NCBI GenBank assembly: GCA_946614075.1
Contig: CAMOGO010000081.1
Location: 1-6,083 of the forward strand
Length of the DNA stretch: 6,083 nucleotides
Reading direction: 5' to 3'
DNA from: an uncultured Lachnospiraceae bacterium
GTDB lineage: Bacteria > Bacillota_A > Clostridia > Lachnospirales > Lachnospiraceae
The notes beneath the pieces are model-generated. The model was not told the DNA's origin, made no database searches, and saw only the letters and a list, made by a program, of their open reading frames with translations. The position numbers and the translations under genes were made by a program. Position 1 is the stretch's first letter. Each line of letters starts with the position of its first letter. Shown piece after piece: positions 1 through 6,082 of the stretch.

Positions 1-467
1 GTGAAGAAGGTCAGATCAAACGCGCGGTTGGTGTCATCGTTGGCGATGTACATCATCTGTGCGCCGGTCTGCTGATGCTCCAGGAAGACAATCACGCCGC
101 CGATGAGCGGGAACTCTCTTACTTCCAGGACCTCAAAGCCCTCGATGACATCGCCTGCCATCAGGTCCTCCGGAGCGGTGATCATGGTCTCGGGCTCAGC
201 CATCTCCTCCATGGCCTCGGTCTCCATGGCTTCCGTCTCCATGGCTTCCGTTTCCATAGCCTCGGTTTCCATGGCCTCGGTCTCCATAGCCTCGGTCTCC
301 ATGGCTTCCGTTTCCATGGCCTCAGTCTCCATGGCCTCGGTCTCCATGGCTTCCGTTTCCATGGCTGTCGTCTCAGCTGCCTCGGCTGCCTTTACGGTCC
401 ATGCGCCGGACATCAAGGAGACGGACATACACAGAGCCAGAACCAAGGCGCCAATGCGTTTCCTCAT
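1..467 (-). CDS. Secreted M16 (insulinase/PreP-like) zinc metallopeptidase with METEA repeat linker, N-terminal part
   Basis: Partial gene: the ATG is at 467 and the reading frame stays open to the left edge, giving 155 residues. Residues 1-27 form a signal peptide (basic MRKR, a hydrophobic run, then likely cleavage near VKA-AEA). Residues 36-85 are ten copies of METEA, followed by a degenerate acidic stretch to about residue 98. From about residue 99 the sequence matches the start of M16C/presequence-protease-type peptidases: a G-F-E-V strand (110-113), then FLEHQQTGAQ (128-137) and the segment NDDTNRAFDLTFF (143-155), which in this family directly precedes the inverted zinc motif HxxEH. 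That catalytic motif is off the window, so activity cannot be judged. The protein should be exported and degrade peptides outside the membrane. The start is supported by a strong AAAGGGGG site 7 nt upstream and a good promoter. Family assignment rests on recognised motifs, not a search. Confidence 0.85.
   Translation of the reverse strand, partial: MRKRIGALVLALCMSVSLMSGAWTVKAAEAAETTAMETEAMETEAMETEAMETEAMETEAMETEAMETEAMETEAMETEAMETEAMEEMAEPETMITAPEDLMAGDVIEGFEVLEVREFPLIGGVIVFLEHQQTGAQMMYIANDDTNRAFDLTFF
211..360 (-). repeat. Tandem 15-bp minisatellite, 10 units, encoding (METEA)10
   Basis: Ten contiguous 15-bp units, each coding for Met-Glu-Thr-Glu-Ala on the minus strand (residues 36-85 of the M16 peptidase). 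Three units read GAA ACG GAA GCC ATG (346-360, 301-315, 241-255) and three read GAG ACC GAG GCC ATG (331-345, 271-285, 211-225); the rest are mixtures. Every difference between units is at a third codon position and is silent. Degenerate units flank the array: ETTA on the N-terminal side and MEEMAEPETM on the C-terminal side. The unit length is a multiple of three, so copy-number change would lengthen or shorten the linker without a frameshift. Confidence 0.97.
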
Positions 468-474
468 TTTTGTA

Positions 475-482
475 CCCCCTTT
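475..482 (-). promoter_or_regulatory. Strong ribosome binding site of the M16 peptidase
   Basis: On the minus strand AAAGGGGG lies 7 nt before the ATG at 467, in a purine-rich context. It fixes the start of the exported peptidase immediately before the MRKR signal-peptide n-region. Confidence 0.85.
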
Positions 483-503
483 AATATGATTTTTATGAGC
501 GGA

Positions 504-537
504 GTGAGCATGCAGATGTATTCTCTGCACTGCGCAC
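504..537 (-). other. Imperfect inverted repeat in the M16 leader
   Basis: TGCAGA (511-516) and TCTGCA (524-529) form a perfect 6-bp inverted repeat around a 7-nt loop. The arms extend outward with one mismatch and one bulged base (GTGAGCA on the left against TGCGCAC on the right) to about 13 pairs. It lies between the promoter and the ribosome binding site, so it would be a hairpin in the 5' untranslated RNA, or an operator-like palindrome just downstream of the transcription start. No U-run follows, so it is not an intrinsic terminator. Function unknown. Confidence 0.5.
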
Positions 538-550
538 TTTGCTTTTGATT

Positions 551-579
551 ATTATACCCATTTCACAGCTTGTCTTCAA
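551..579 (-). promoter_or_regulatory. Sigma-A-type promoter for the M16 peptidase
   Basis: On the minus strand, TTGAAG (579 to 574) and a perfect TATAAT (556 to 551) are separated by exactly 17 bp. Transcription would start near 544-545, leaving a leader of about 75 nt before the ATG at 467. The promoter sits just downstream of the terminator of the preceding operon, which fits an independent transcription unit. Confidence 0.8.
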
Positions 580-589
580 TGAAAAAAGG

Positions 590-617
590 CAGAAAAGAAA
601 AACCTGTTTTCACAGGT
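590..617 (-). terminator. Intrinsic terminator overlapping the GNAT stop codon
   Basis: On the minus strand the stem ACCTGT, tetraloop GAAA, stem ACAGGT (617 to 602) is followed by TTTTTCTTTTC. The TGA stop of the acetyltransferase (612 to 610) falls in the loop/stem, so the terminator begins inside the coding sequence. It closes the MBOAT-SGNH-GH2-GNAT transcript and insulates the M16 promoter just downstream. The six-pair stem with a GNRA-type loop and U-rich tail is convincing, though short. Confidence 0.8.
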
Positions 618-1101
618 CTTTTCTCATATAAATCGCGTGTGTCATCGGGCTGTCATTGTACTTCTCAATCTCGTAAAAACCATGCTTCCGGTACAGATGC
701 TGGGCCTCCACCATGAAGGGGATCGTATCCAGCAGGATATGCCGGTAGCCGATGTCTGCCGCGTCCTGCAGGATCTTACGGATCATCCGGTCTGCGATGT
801 GGCAGCCCTGATAGGCGGGCCGGACGTAGAGCCTTTTCAGCTCCGCGGTCTCCTCGTCCATCTTCCGCAGGCCGATGCAGCCGGCGGGTTTTCCGTCGAC
901 CAGAGCCAGATACAGCCTTCCGTCCGGCTCTCCGTATTTGATCTCCAGGTGGGCAACCTCGTCATCGTAGTGCTGCTGCCCCAGATAGCCCCGGATCTCA
1001 TCGTCGCGGGCGCACATATAATCGGTATACTCCCCGAATAAAGAGGCGATCTCCTCCGGGTGATCGCAGCCTCTGACCAGCGTCAGTCTTTTCTCGTCCA
1101 T
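610..1101 (-). CDS. GNAT family N-acetyltransferase
   Basis: A 163-residue protein, the usual length for a single-domain Gcn5-related acetyltransferase, predicted cytoplasmic (no signal or membrane segment). The fold is readable in order: beta-strands around RLYLALVDGKPAGCIGLRKM (62-81), the LKRLYVRPAYQG segment (88-99) leading into the acetyl-CoA loop, then ILLDTIPFMVEAQHLYRKHGFYEI (122-145), with the LY..HGF signature and the Tyr at 137 typical of GNAT motif B. The acetyl-CoA loop reads QGCHIA (98-103), with His where the Q/R-x-x-G-x-G/A consensus has its first Gly; I recall this variation in related proteins. The substrate cannot be told. The ATG at 1101 is chosen because AAGGAG lies 9 nt upstream. 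The in-frame ATG at 1132 has its purine run directly adjacent, and a still longer reading would overlap the GH2 gene. It is the last gene of the operon, 76 bp after the GH2 stop. Confidence 0.85.
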   Translation of the reverse strand: MDEKRLTLVRGCDHPEEIASLFGEYTDYMCARDDEIRGYLGQQHYDDEVAHLEIKYGEPDGRLYLALVDGKPAGCIGLRKMDEETAELKRLYVRPAYQGCHIADRMIRKILQDAADIGYRHILLDTIPFMVEAQHLYRKHGFYEIEKYNDSPMTHAIYMRKDL

Positions 1102-1177
1102 AGCCCTATTCTCCTTCTTGGCTTTTCCTGTCATCCTTCCTGTTTTCTGATCTGTCCCGGATTTTCCTGTATTCGTC
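1102..1177 (-). other. GH2-GNAT intergenic spacer, no terminator or promoter seen
   Basis: These 76 bp hold no hairpin with a U-run and no recognisable -35/-10 pair, so readthrough from the GH2 gene is the simplest reading. ACAGGAAAA occurs twice and ACAGGAAGG once on the minus strand. They resemble degenerate ribosome-binding sequences, but only AAGGAG at 1116-1111 is correctly spaced to a start. Confidence 0.5.
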
Positions 1178-3568
1178 TCACACTGCCTCGATGCTTGCCT
1201 CGGCGTTGCCGAGCAGGCTCTGTGCGCGGACCTTGACGGTGCCGGCTGCGAGCGGACGGATGATGGCCAGGGCCTCTCCGTAGTAGGTATCGGCCACATT
1301 GCCCAGATAGTCCTTGGTGTAATACGGGCAGGCGCTTCCAAAGCCCAGGATCTCGCCGTTTTCCACGGTGAGCTTAATGTCTGCCCGCTTTTGCGGCTTC
1401 AGGATGCCATCCGGATCGGTATAGCGGAACCGGACATAGCAAAGGCCGCTCGATGCCGACACCTTGAGTTGCTCCGGCTCAGCCCGCAGGATGGTCTGGG
1501 CGGAAGCGGAGCACAGCGTCTTCTGCCCCAGCCTTCTTCCGAACTCATCGTGTGCGGTTACGGTCAGCTCACCCGGCTCATAAGGCACACGGAAAACGGC
1601 CACGCCGTTCGCCTCCGGTTTTTTGGTGCCAATCTCCTTTCCATTCAGGGAAAGGATGACGTGATCAGCCCGCGAGTAGACCTCAACACGGGCTTTTTCT
1701 CCCTCACATCCGTCCCAGGACCAGCTCTCCATGGCATTGGTCATCTTCCAGGAGGACGGGGAATATTTGTCGCGGCGATGGCCGAGCGGGATAACCCCAA
1801 TTCCTACCGGGTCGAGTCCGTAGGCAACCCTCGTGTAAACCATCTCCGCCAGGGGCTTTCCGGTCAGGTCCAGACGACCGGACCCGGCAGCTACCCATCC
1901 CAGGCCTCCATCGAGATTTCCGGCGTACTCCGGGTACTCCCTGGCACCGATCCCGACCTCGCCGAGATAGTCCATGCCGGCCCAGACGAAATCGCCGATC
2001 AGGCGCTTCTCCTTCTGCGCCAGGTCCATAAAGGCCGCGGCGTCGGAGCAGAAGGTCTCCGAACCCAGGATCACGCGTCCCGGATATTTTTTCAGGTCGT
2101 GGCGGTAGCGGTTGATCCCGTAATTGTAGCCGGCGATATCCATCACACTGTAAGCGCCTCTGGTTTTCACATCGCAAGGATACAGCGTGGCTCCGAACTT
2201 CATGAAGCCAGCTCCCAAAAGTCCGGCCAGGTTGTTGAAAAACTCGCTTCCGACCGCCTTTTTCGTGGAAGGATTCTCGGCTGCCTCCTCCGCCTTTTTG
2301 TCACTGTATACGCCAAAGCCCATCGAGCTCAGGAAGTTGAAGAAAATATTGACGCCGCAGGTCACCGGACGGGTGCCGTCCAGATCATGCAGTCTCTTTA
2401 CCATCGCACGGGTCAGCTCGATCCCCCGCTCCTGCGCGGTCTCGGAGACCTCGTTACCGATCGAGTACATGACGACGCTCGGATGATTGAAGTCCTTCGC
2501 GACCAGATCAGCCAGATCCTTCCGGTAATTCTCCTCGACAAAGCTGCCATAGTCGAAGCGGGATTTGTGGATGTACCAGCCATCCACATACTCATCCAGG
2601 ACCAGCATTCCCAGACGGTCGCAGGCCCTAAGGAAGGCCTTCGAGCACGGATTATGCGAGGAACGGATGGCATTGTAGCCATTTTCCTTTAAGAGACGGA
2701 CCTTCCTCTCCTCCGCAAAGTCATAGGCGCGGGCACCCAGGAATCCGTTATCATGGTGGATGCAGCAGCCCCTCAGGATCACGCGGTCTCCGTTGATGCA
2801 AAAGCCCTCGGCGGAATCGCAGGTGACCTCGCGGACGCCAAACTCTACCTCGCAGCTGTCATCGCCAAACACCGCCCGGCAGGTGTGAAGCATCGGGAAT
2901 TCCGGGCTCCAGAGGGCCGCCCCCGGAAGCTCCACCTGGGTGCGGAAACGGTATTTCCCGCCGTTGGCATGTATCGTCATCCCGGAGGTCTCGGCAATCT
3001 TCTTTCCGTTCCAGCCGAAAAGCTCCAGCTGCACCAGACCCGCGGTCGTGGTTTCCAGCTCGATCGCGACCAGCGGATTGACCACATCGATCGTCTTTAC
3101 CCGAAGAGAATCCGGTACGATATGCGCCTTTGGCAGCTTGTAAAGCCAGACCGGGCGATAGATGCCGGTTCCGGAATACCATCTACTGTTTGGCTGATCG
3201 CTGTTCACGCAGGAAACCTCGAGACGGTTCATCCCGCCGTAGACAGCCGCGCTTCCCAGATTCGCGTAAAACCCGGTATAGCCGTACTCATGCTCGGCGA
3301 TGACCTTGCCGTTCAGCGTGACCTTGGCCCGCCGATACACCCCCTCAAACTCCAGGATCAGATCAAAATCCCGATCCTCCTTTGCCAGCTCAAACTCCTT
3401 GGTGTAGGTGTAGTCTCTGGCATCGATCCAGCCTAAGGACTTTCCGCCCGGCACGTCCGCCTTTTTTTCGTCCCACTGCATGGCATCATGCGGAACCGTC
3501 ACAGGCCTCGCCTCTCCTGTCCCGGTCACCCCGCACATCCATCCTTCGTTAAACGATATTTTTCCCAT
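1178..3568 (-). CDS. Glycoside hydrolase family 2 (beta-galactosidase-type), cytoplasmic
   Basis: A complete 796-residue GH2 enzyme expected to cleave terminal beta-galactosides or related beta-glycosides with retention. Domains in order: N-terminal sugar-binding jelly roll (about 1-145, with PHDAM at 26-30 and YSGTGIYRPVWL at 131-142), Ig-like domain (about 150-248), TIM barrel (about 250-590), a DUF4982-like Ig domain (about 620-680, VEVYSRADHVILSLNG), and a C-terminal domain resembling Glyco_hydro2_C5 (about 695-796, ENGEILGFGSA and YYGEALAIIRP). Catalytic acid/base is probably Glu373 in SIGNEV and the nucleophile Glu504 in LGSETF. RGCCIHHDNG (266-275) and IRSSHNP (301-307) are further barrel signatures. 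No signal peptide, so it should act inside the cell on imported oligosaccharides. AGGGGA 6 nt before the ATG supports the start. It begins 15 bp after the SGNH stop, so it is likely co-transcribed and perhaps translationally coupled. Exact substrate is not deducible. Confidence 0.93.
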   Translation of the reverse strand: MGKISFNEGWMCGVTGTGEARPVTVPHDAMQWDEKKADVPGGKSLGWIDARDYTYTKEFELAKEDRDFDLILEFEGVYRRAKVTLNGKVIAEHEYGYTGFYANLGSAAVYGGMNRLEVSCVNSDQPNSRWYSGTGIYRPVWLYKLPKAHIVPDSLRVKTIDVVNPLVAIELETTTAGLVQLELFGWNGKKIAETSGMTIHANGGKYRFRTQVELPGAALWSPEFPMLHTCRAVFGDDSCEVEFGVREVTCDSAEGFCINGDRVILRGCCIHHDNGFLGARAYDFAEERKVRLLKENGYNAIRSSHNPCSKAFLRACDRLGMLVLDEYVDGWYIHKSRFDYGSFVEENYRKDLADLVAKDFNHPSVVMYSIGNEVSETAQERGIELTRAMVKRLHDLDGTRPVTCGVNIFFNFLSSMGFGVYSDKKAEEAAENPSTKKAVGSEFFNNLAGLLGAGFMKFGATLYPCDVKTRGAYSVMDIAGYNYGINRYRHDLKKYPGRVILGSETFCSDAAAFMDLAQKEKRLIGDFVWAGMDYLGEVGIGAREYPEYAGNLDGGLGWVAAGSGRLDLTGKPLAEMVYTRVAYGLDPVGIGVIPLGHRRDKYSPSSWKMTNAMESWSWDGCEGEKARVEVYSRADHVILSLNGKEIGTKKPEANGVAVFRVPYEPGELTVTAHDEFGRRLGQKTLCSASAQTILRAEPEQLKVSASSGLCYVRFRYTDPDGILKPQKRADIKLTVENGEILGFGSACPYYTKDYLGNVADTYYGEALAIIRPLAAGTVKVRAQSLLGNAEASIEAV

Positions 3569-3583
3569 TTTTGTTCCCCTGTA

Positions 3584-5170
3584 TTATTCAGCCTGAAGCC
3601 TGCCGCTGTAGACAGACCAGGAATAGTTTACCCGATAAGCGCCAAGAGATTCCTCCGGCACACAGATGACGGCCTCGGATCCGGTCAGAAGTCCTGTGCC
3701 CACCTTCGTGTGGGTCGGATCCTGCGCCTTGATGTGGATCGTCTCGAGATGAACGCAGCCGGCAAAGGTCTCATCCTCCAGGAAGGTCAGATTCTCCTGA
3801 AGCGTCACCTCTAAAAGCTCCTCGCAGTCTGTGAAGGTCTCCCGGGAAAGCTGCGTGACCGGCTGAGCGTCGATCAGGGCGGGCACCGTCAGGGAAGTCC
3901 TTTCACGGCCTTTCTCCGTCAGTCCCGTGATCCGCCAGGATCCATCCGCCAGACTCTCAGCCACAAAGCAGTCTGCATCGGAATTATCGAATACGACCGC
4001 AGCCGTATCGCCGTCCGGTCCTTTCTCCCCGGCGCTCTCCTCTACCCCTGCCTCCGGTCCGTCAATCTGAGTCGGCGAGCTGTCAAGAAGCCACGCCTTC
4101 ATCTCTCGCGTGACGAGCTCCGTAAACTGCTGACGTCCATACGCATTCAGATGAAAATTGGTGTCGAAAAACCACTCCGGCTCCATCAGACACTCCGCCG
4201 GGTCGCCCAGGACGAGAAGCCCCGTCCTCTCGGAAAGTGTCTGCGCGAAGGAATCCAGCTGATCCGTGCCGACCGCTGCCGCGGCGTTCATCGGTGGAAA
4301 ATGATAGTACACTTTTACGCCTCGATTTTGAAGCCGATTCGCGTAGGACCGCACATATTCGCAGAATTCCGGGTCCAGAAGATCCTCGGTAAAGACGATC
4401 TCACTGTTGGAATCATACCCTAAAAGCATCGAATTTTCCATACAAATTTGAGGAAGAATATCGCCATTTTCATCGAAGGAGCTTCTCCGGTAGACGTTAT
4501 CTGCCTCCGGTCTTTTTCCGGCGAGAAACCATCTCATCTTTTCCGCGGCAAACTCCGGAAGGCTTGCGGCCATGCCTTTCAGGTCCTGTGTGTCGAGCTT
4601 TGTCAGAAGCCCCGCGGCACCGTCGGCCGCCTGCCACATATACTCCGCACCGAAATACAAGGACAGGCTCTGCTCCTGCTGCTCCGGCATCAGAAGTACG
4701 ATATCGCCCTCACGCAGATAGTCCTCGGAAAGCTCTAGCATAGCCTTGGTCCCCAGGCCTGCGTACATACCGAAATTGACAACCTCGTATTCCCCCGCCC
4801 GGATACCCTCAGCGCGGGTAAAGCGATCCTCTGTCTCGATCCGGCCGCTGCCGGACACCCCGGCGATGCCGGCCGCCGCATTCTGCCTTTTCGTCTCCTC
4901 GTCGATCGCGGCCTGCTGTCCGATCGTAACCGCGCGGAAATTCTCCTCCATCTCTGCGCTGTCGATCGCAAAGGCCGCGGCGCTCCCTCCCACGATCACA
5001 ATCCGCTTTCCAGGCGTCTCCTCCAAAAGCGCCACCTTCTCCTTCAGCTCACCCAGGAAGGTATCTCCGTAGCGTTCCGGCACGGCAAAAGCCCAGCAGG
5101 CCAGAACCAACGGAACGGCCGCCAGGAGAAGTACCGTGATGAGAAGGATGTGGATTGCTTCTTTCTTCAT
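3584..5170 (-). CDS. Membrane-anchored SGNH/GDSL-type acyl-transfer protein fused to a BspA-like LRR domain
   Basis: A complete 528-residue protein. Residues 8-29 form one N-terminal hydrophobic segment after MKKEAIH (signal anchor; the remainder outside the membrane). The SGNH domain spans about 55-362: the GGSAAAFAIDS block (61-71) carries probable nucleophile Ser63, VNFGMYAGLGTK (131-142) is block II, and FDTNFHLNAYG (335-345) supplies probable Asp336 and His340. An acidic, Gly/Pro-rich linker (364-390) leads to a leucine-rich, BspA-like (LRR_5) domain (about 412-528) with repeats ETFTDCEELLEVTL and ETFAGCVHLETIHI and the usual terminal IcVPeesLgaYrvNYsW pattern. Together with the upstream MBOAT gene, this is the usual two-part system for O-acylating an extracellular polymer (compare DltB/DltD and AlgI/AlgJ/AlgX). 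Substrate and polymer are inferred, not seen. Start: AAAGG 7 nt before the ATG, with an in-frame stop upstream. Residues about 79-128 look like an insertion (see findings). Confidence 0.82.
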   Translation of the reverse strand: MKKEAIHILLITVLLLAAVPLVLACWAFAVPERYGDTFLGELKEKVALLEETPGKRIVIVGGSAAAFAIDSAEMEENFRAVTIGQQAAIDEETKRQNAAAGIAGVSGSGRIETEDRFTRAEGIRAGEYEVVNFGMYAGLGTKAMLELSEDYLREGDIVLLMPEQQEQSLSLYFGAEYMWQAADGAAGLLTKLDTQDLKGMAASLPEFAAEKMRWFLAGKRPEADNVYRRSSFDENGDILPQICMENSMLLGYDSNSEIVFTEDLLDPEFCEYVRSYANRLQNRGVKVYYHFPPMNAAAAVGTDQLDSFAQTLSERTGLLVLGDPAECLMEPEWFFDTNFHLNAYGRQQFTELVTREMKAWLLDSSPTQIDGPEAGVEESAGEKGPDGDTAAVVFDNSDADCFVAESLADGSWRITGLTEKGRERTSLTVPALIDAQPVTQLSRETFTDCEELLEVTLQENLTFLEDETFAGCVHLETIHIKAQDPTHTKVGTGLLTGSEAVICVPEESLGAYRVNYSWSVYSGRLQAE

Positions 5171-5171
5171 A

Positions 5172-5199
5172 GGATCGCCTTTATCGGATCGCCTTTATC
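5172..5199 (-). repeat. Perfect 14-bp tandem duplication at the SGNH ribosome binding site
   Basis: GGATCGCCTTTATC occurs at 5172-5185 and again at 5186-5199. On the minus strand each copy carries AAAGGC. The copy nearest the gene supplies the Shine-Dalgarno core 7 nt before the ATG at 5170; the other lies 14 nt further upstream. Confidence 0.95.
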
Positions 5200-5277
5200 G
5201 CGAATGCACGAAACTGCCTTTAAAACGTGAATACGAAACTGCCTTTAAACGTAAGATACGAAACTGCCTTTAAAACT
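5183..5277 (-). repeat. 25-bp periodic tandem repeats in the MBOAT-SGNH junction
   Basis: ACGAAACTGCCTTTAAA (plus strand) occurs at 5208, 5233 and 5258, exactly 25 bp apart; the last 8 or so bases of each unit vary. The GCCTTT core continues in phase at 5191 in a more degenerate fourth unit, so four cores (5191, 5216, 5241, 5266) are spaced precisely 25 bp. The outermost unit includes the MBOAT stop codon (5272 to 5270). On the mRNA-sense strand each unit reads TTTAAAGGCAGTTTCGT or a relative of it, so each holds an AAAGGC that resembles a ribosome binding site. Confidence 0.93.
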
Positions 5278-6082
5278 GAAAATAGATAAATACGTTGGAG
5301 GTCTGCCCTGCCATCAGTAAAAGCCAGGAGGCCAGGACCGCCATCGCCAGGAGAAAAATCAAAAGAGGTCTTCCGGAACCTGGCTGCATCAGCTCTTTCT
5401 CCCTTCGCTCCAGAAGAATGAGACACAGAAGAGCCGCTCCGATATGGACCACACCGGTACGCGTGAGGCCAAGCACCTGCCACGCCTCCCCCAAGGCGGC
5501 CGGAAGCCCCAGGCTCCACCCTGTCAGAAGGCTCTTGGTCATCGTAAGCGCAGCCGGGACGCTCTCAGCGCGGAAGAAAATCCAGAACACACAGACGAGA
5601 GCAAACGTTGCCGCCTGAGACAGCGGACGCCAAAGCCCGGAATGCTTCCGGGTCGTGATCAGGATCTCCAATGACAGCGCTGCGCCGTGAAGGAGCCCCC
5701 AGGCGACGAAGTGCCAGGCTGCGCCGTGCCACAGTCCGCTCAGGGTAAAGACGATCAGGATATTGATGATCCAGCGCCCAAGCCCCCTGCGGCTGCCTCC
5801 CAGAGGGATATAAACATACTCGGTAAACCAACCCGTGAGGGTTTTATGCCAACGTCTCCAGAAATCCCGGATTCCCACCGCCCGGTACGGATGATCAAAG
5901 TTCTCCGAGAGCCGGATCCCGCACAGGTGCGCCGCCCCGATCGCAATGTCGGTGTAGCCGGCAAAGTCGCAGTAAATCTGCAGGGCAAAAAGCACGGCAC
6001 CGGCTGCCGCGACCGCCCCCTGTCCCTGTGCGCCGGCCGCAAAGGCACGGGCGACATACACCGACAGCACATCGGCCACCGC
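5270..6082 (-). CDS. MBOAT family O-acyltransferase (DltB/AlgI type), C-terminal part
   Basis: The frame is open to the right edge and stops with TAA at 5272-5270, leaving 270 codons with the stop, about the C-terminal half of a family usually 400-520 residues long. Counting from Val at 6079 as 1 (a GTG codon, internal rather than a start), the visible part has QIYCDFAGYTDIAIG (34-48), the RDFWRRWHKTLTGW signature (71-84), EYVYIPLGGSR (87-97) and the LSGLWHGAAWHFVAWG stretch (114-128) with the invariant active-site His at 118. Several hydrophobic segments (about 22-40, 102-117, 122-140, 156-169, 211-223, 237-257) fit a polytopic membrane protein, and it ends in FIYFQF. It should pass acyl groups through the membrane to an outer acceptor, probably with the SGNH protein encoded next. 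The donor and polymer are not shown by the sequence. Confidence 0.93.
   Translation of the reverse strand, partial: AVADVLSVYVARAFAAGAQGQGAVAAAGAVLFALQIYCDFAGYTDIAIGAAHLCGIRLSENFDHPYRAVGIRDFWRRWHKTLTGWFTEYVYIPLGGSRRGLGRWIINILIVFTLSGLWHGAAWHFVAWGLLHGAALSLEILITTRKHSGLWRPLSQAATFALVCVFWIFFRAESVPAALTMTKSLLTGWSLGLPAALGEAWQVLGLTRTGVVHIGAALLCLILLERREKELMQPGSGRPLLIFLLAMAVLASWLLLMAGQTSNVFIYFQF

Noticed and set aside
75..548. Plus-strand open frames through the 15-bp repeat (His/Gly/Leu-rich at 75-548 and MASVS-rich at 103-489)
   Set aside because: They are antisense readings of the METEA minisatellite. The minus strand has a signal peptide, a strong ribosome binding site, a promoter and recognisable M16 motifs. 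The plus frames have no such support and run into the intergenic region.
1102..1341. Longer N-terminus for the GNAT protein (243 residues, starting at 1341 inside the GH2 gene)
   Set aside because: The extra residues are Arg/Pro/Ser-rich, unlike any GNAT, and are the out-of-frame reading of the GH2 C-terminus. The ATG at 1101 has a good ribosome binding site and gives a normal GNAT length.
1391..2692. 433-codon plus-strand open frame opposite the GH2 gene
   Set aside because: The sense strand encodes an intact GH2 enzyme with both catalytic glutamates. Long antisense frames are expected opposite GC-rich genes with strong third-position bias. No ribosome binding site or recognisable domain was seen.
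2753..3436. 227-codon plus-strand open frame opposite the N-terminal half of the GH2 gene
   Set aside because: Antisense shadow of the sugar-binding and Ig-like domains, with no family resemblance.
5183..5277. CRISPR array
   Set aside because: Although periodic, the units are 25 bp in total with only about 17 bp conserved and no true spacers. There are no cas genes, and the array sits in a tight operon junction overlapping a stop codon.
5208..5277. LytTR-type response-regulator direct repeats
   Set aside because: The CAGTTT/ACGTTT words only partly resemble the LytTR consensus. The 25-bp period does not fit the usual spacing of about 21 bp, and no LytTR regulator is in the window.
6077..6079. 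GTG at 6079 as the MBOAT start codon
   Set aside because: The frame stays open to the window edge. The visible part covers only the C-terminal half of the family, so this codon is an internal valine and the true start is outside.
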